Below, one piece after another: positions 6,486-8,721 of a DNA stretch of 8,721 bases; position 1 is the stretch's first letter, and each line of letters starts with the position of its first letter. This DNA comes from Deltaproteobacteria bacterium (GTDB lineage: Bacteria > Desulfobacterota > Desulfobulbia > Desulfobulbales > SURF-16), in the NCBI GenBank assembly GCA_029939635.1, contig JAOZSN010000129.1, positions 1 to 8,721 of the forward strand, written 5' to 3'. Position numbers and translations under genes: made by a program. Under the pieces are notes generated by a model. That model was given only the letters and a program-made list of their open reading frames with translations, had not been told where the DNA came from and did no database searches.

Positions 6486-8408
6486 ATGAAAGAATTTGAC
6501 AATCTCTTTGTTGACCACCAGCACATTTTTAAGCCACCAGCCAATCGCAACGATCATTACTGGAAGGTGATGATTGTTGACGATGATGTCGATGTCCACA
6601 AGGTAACTAAACTGGTCTTGCACGATTACCTCTTCCAAGGACGTGGACTCACCTTCATAGATGCCTTTTCAGCCAAAGAGGCCAATGAGCAAATCGCCCG
6701 TCATCCTGACACGGCCTTAATCCTCCTAGATGTGGTCATGGAAGAAGATGATGCAGGACTACAGGTTGTTAAATTCATTAGAGAATCCCTGCAAAACGAA
6801 GAGGTTCGTATTGTCCTCCGCACCGGTCAGACAGGTCTTGCCAATGAGGCAGATGTGGCACGTGACTATGATATAAGTGACTATCGAACCAAAACAGAAC
6901 TCACTTCGCGCAAACTTCATACCACCTTGTTTACAGCTTTAAAGACTTACTCCCTTATCCATCGCCTCCAGCAAGGGAAAAAAGGACTGCAACGTCTCAA
7001 TGACATTTCCAAGGAACAATCCATGGAAATCCTTGAAAAGAAAATGTTGCTGGAGGCCATTGTCAATAAGGCCAATAAGCAATTTATCATTGCCACAGAC
7101 CGCAACCATATCTTGACCTACTACAATCAGGTGGCCCGGGATATTTTTTGCTATCAACCCAGTGAGGTGATTGGCCTGACGCTAGAGGATGTACTAGAGC
7201 AGGAAAATATCAGTCAAGCATCTTTTCGAAGCAAGCTAGAGCAACTGGAACACCAGGACGAGATCTCTTTCTCCTTTAAGCGCCAAAAAAAGGAACGAGA
7301 GATACAAATCAACTGCAGATTGTCATATATTACTGACACTGCCGGGAATCGGCTTGGTTTTGTCATTGTAGGAGAGCTGAACATACCAGCAAACCAGATA
7401 CATCAGCGAAATTCACACATCAGCAAGGCTCCGATAAGCCAACACACCAATTCTATACCTGCTGACATAACCTTGCCTGGTTTTATTGGTAAAGATCGTA
7501 AGATGCTGGCTATTTTTCAGCTCATCCATGACCTTAAAGACCATACAGCCGCTGTGCTTGTTCAGGGAGAATCAGGATCAGGCAAGGAGTTGGTGGCCTT
7601 ATCCATCCATAAGGTGAGCCGACGAGGCGACAAGATTTTCCTACCCATTAATTGTGGAGCCTTATCTGAACATCTACTGGAAAGTGAACTATTTGGCCAT
7701 GAACAGGGCGCATTTACAGGAGCAGTCAAGAGTCGTCGTGGCCTTTTTGAGCAGGCCGATGGTGGCACACTGTTTCTTGATGAGATTGGCGACATTTCAG
7801 CCGCAATGCAGCTCAAATTATTACGGGTCATCCAGGAGGGGAAATTACAAAGATTGGGTGGGGAAGAGATGATCAGCGTAGATGTACGCATCATCTCAGC
7901 TTCCAATAAGGATTTACGCCAGGAGATTACAGCGGGTAATTTCCGGGAAGATCTATTTTACCGGCTCGGGGTGGTACCAATAACTCTGCCCCCCATTCGC
8001 CAACGCCGGTTAGATATACCGCTGCTTGCTGCGCATTTCCTGCAATGCCTCAAAGATAAACAACAAATTCATAAGGATAAAATCTTTAGTAGCGAGGCCA
8101 TGGAGATTCTCACATCATATCACTGGCCAGGAAATGCCAGAGAAATGCAAAATGTTATCCACCTGGCCACAGTTCTCTCCCATGATCTTGTCATTCAAGC
8201 ACAACATGTTTCCATTAATCTCCGCCCTAAACAAGAGAAAATAACACAGAAAATGGGGTGGTCACAACGCCCCACCCTCAATAAAGAATCAATTTTTGAT
8301 GCCCTGCACCGTACGGCTAATAATCGTGTTGCTGCCGCAAAAATATTAGGCATATCCCGCGCCACCCTCTACCGTCACCTTGCCAAAATAGGTCAGACAA
8401 ACGGGTAA
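6486..8408 (+). CDS. NtrC-family sigma-54-dependent response regulator (REC-PAS-AAA+-Fis HTH)
   Basis: This 640-residue cytoplasmic transcription activator opens sigma-54 promoters by ATP hydrolysis. The receiver domain is about 26-155, with DDD 32-34, phosphoacceptor Asp82 (LLDVVMEEDD), Thr113 and Lys136 (YRTKTEL). A charged, probably coiled-coil linker (about 157-188) leads to a PAS domain at about 188-298. The AAA+ domain is about 332-560, with Walker A GESGSGKE 361-368, the sigma-54-contacting loop GAFTGA 408-413, Walker B GGTLFLDEIGD 426-436, and REDLFYRL 487-494 with the arginine-finger region. The C-terminal Fis-type HTH (about 604-636) includes RVAAAKILGISRATLYRHL. All catalytic motifs are intact, so it should be active. 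ATG 6486 has GGAG at 6471-6474 and follows a sigma-54 promoter. The extra PAS and the 26-residue N-terminal lead make it longer than classic NtrC (about 470). The partner kinase is not in the window. Confidence 0.97.
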   Translation: MKEFDNLFVDHQHIFKPPANRNDHYWKVMIVDDDVDVHKVTKLVLHDYLFQGRGLTFIDAFSAKEANEQIARHPDTALILLDVVMEEDDAGLQVVKFIRESLQNEEVRIVLRTGQTGLANEADVARDYDISDYRTKTELTSRKLHTTLFTALKTYSLIHRLQQGKKGLQRLNDISKEQSMEILEKKMLLEAIVNKANKQFIIATDRNHILTYYNQVARDIFCYQPSEVIGLTLEDVLEQENISQASFRSKLEQLEHQDEISFSFKRQKKEREIQINCRLSYITDTAGNRLGFVIVGELNIPANQIHQRNSHISKAPISQHTNSIPADITLPGFIGKDRKMLAIFQLIHDLKDHTAAVLVQGESGSGKELVALSIHKVSRRGDKIFLPINCGALSEHLLESELFGHEQGAFTGAVKSRRGLFEQADGGTLFLDEIGDISAAMQLKLLRVIQEGKLQRLGGEEMISVDVRIISASNKDLRQEITAGNFREDLFYRLGVVPITLPPIRQRRLDIPLLAAHFLQCLKDKQQIHKDKIFSSEAMEILTSYHWPGNAREMQNVIHLATVLSHDLVIQAQHVSINLRPKQEKITQKMGWSQRPTLNKESIFDALHRTANNRVAAAKILGISRATLYRHLAKIGQTNG

Positions 8409-8531
8409 GCGAAACTCCTTGATATCAGCAAGGCCAATATGGTAAGCCAAGGTATTCATTTCAGGGTAAAATGTATTGTTTTCATCCTGCCCCCTACTTT
8501 CTGAATTCAAAATTAGCTTGGCAAACCCACC

Positions 8532-8721
8532 ATGACAGAATTTGACAACCTGTTTGCAAAGGAACAAAGCAGTCCTACTAATCAGCAAAAAGATGGTTGG
8601 AAGGTGCTGATTGTTGATGATGAGGAAGACGTCCATTCCGTTACCAAACTTGCCCTGTCAGACTTTTCCTTTGCCGGCAAAGGATTATACTTTATCCATG
8701 CCTACAGCGGAGCAGAAGCCG
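8532..8721 (+). CDS. Third response regulator, N-terminal receiver domain only (truncated by window edge)
   Basis: The frame is open from ATG 8532 to the window end, giving 63 codons. It starts MTEFDNLFAKEQ, continues to GWKVLIVDDEEDVHSVTKL and ends within HAYSGAEA, the first third of a receiver domain with acidic pocket residues DDE. The start was chosen because it aligns exactly with the starts of the regulators at 6486 (MKEFDNLF) and 6019 (MTTDFDDLF). It lies 123 nt after the sigma-54 regulator gene on the same strand. No sigma-54 motif and no clear terminator were found in that gap, so co-transcription is possible. The phosphoacceptor and output domain are beyond the window, so its output is unknown. 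Confidence 0.9.
   Translation, partial: MTEFDNLFAKEQSSPTNQQKDGWKVLIVDDEEDVHSVTKLALSDFSFAGKGLYFIHAYSGAEA

Noticed and set aside
6939..7906. Minus-strand ORFs at 6939-7157 and 7562-7906
   Set aside because: They are antisense shadows of the PAS and AAA+ coding regions of the sigma-54 activator and show no domain features.
8417..8433. CCTTG-N7-CAAGG inverted repeat after the sigma-54 regulator gene, possible terminator
   Set aside because: The stem is only 5 bp and is followed by CCAATATGG rather than a T-run.

Overview
The window looks like the chromosome of a Gram-negative bacterium. Three things point that way: an outer-membrane two-partner secretion (TPS) pair with cleavable signal peptides, two sigma-54 promoters, and response regulators with PAS, GGDEF and AAA+ output domains. 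Base composition is moderate, in the mid-40s % GC by eye. The receiver-domain style (IVDDD...DVVMEEDD.GL...VRIVLRTG...YDI..Y..K.E) and the abundance of sigma-54 regulation suggest a deltaproteobacterium (Desulfobacterota, possibly Desulfobulbales-like). That placement is inference and could not be checked here.

Left part (1-6019, minus strand): an apparent three-gene operon read right to left. A response regulator-PAS-diguanylate cyclase (4643-6019) overlaps tpsB, the TPS outer-membrane transporter (2973-4646), by 4 nt (ATGA). tpsB is followed after 1 nt by tpsA (2971 to beyond base 1), a filamentous-haemagglutinin-like exoprotein of which about 990 N-terminal residues lie in the window, without its C-terminus. 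All plus-strand ORFs under this operon are shadows.

Centre (6020-6485): a divergent regulatory region of about 466 bp. It carries two outward-facing sigma-54 -24/-12 promoters, TGGCATAATATTTGCT (minus, 6163-6148) and TGGCATAACAGTTGCA (plus, 6413-6428). Between them lie a 22-bp near-perfect palindrome centred on GTTAAC (6217-6238) and a cluster of GAGACAG/CTGTCTC motifs (6285-6336), both at positions typical of bacterial enhancer-binding sites.

Right part (6486-8721, plus strand): a complete NtrC-type response regulator (REC-PAS-AAA+-Fis HTH) with an intact GAFTGA loop. After a 123-nt gap comes the start of a third response regulator (8532 onward). All three regulators share the same receiver subtype and an N-terminal FD(N/D)LF tag.

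Working model (inference): the sigma-54 activator, phosphorylated by a kinase not in the window, binds the shared central region and drives both its own gene and the dgc-tpsB-tpsA operon. Production of a secreted adhesin would then be tied to local c-di-GMP synthesis and a second phosphorelay input. This resembles in logic the c-di-GMP-controlled TPS adhesin system CdrAB of Pseudomonas, but the architecture is different: the cyclase is in the operon and the control is by sigma-54.
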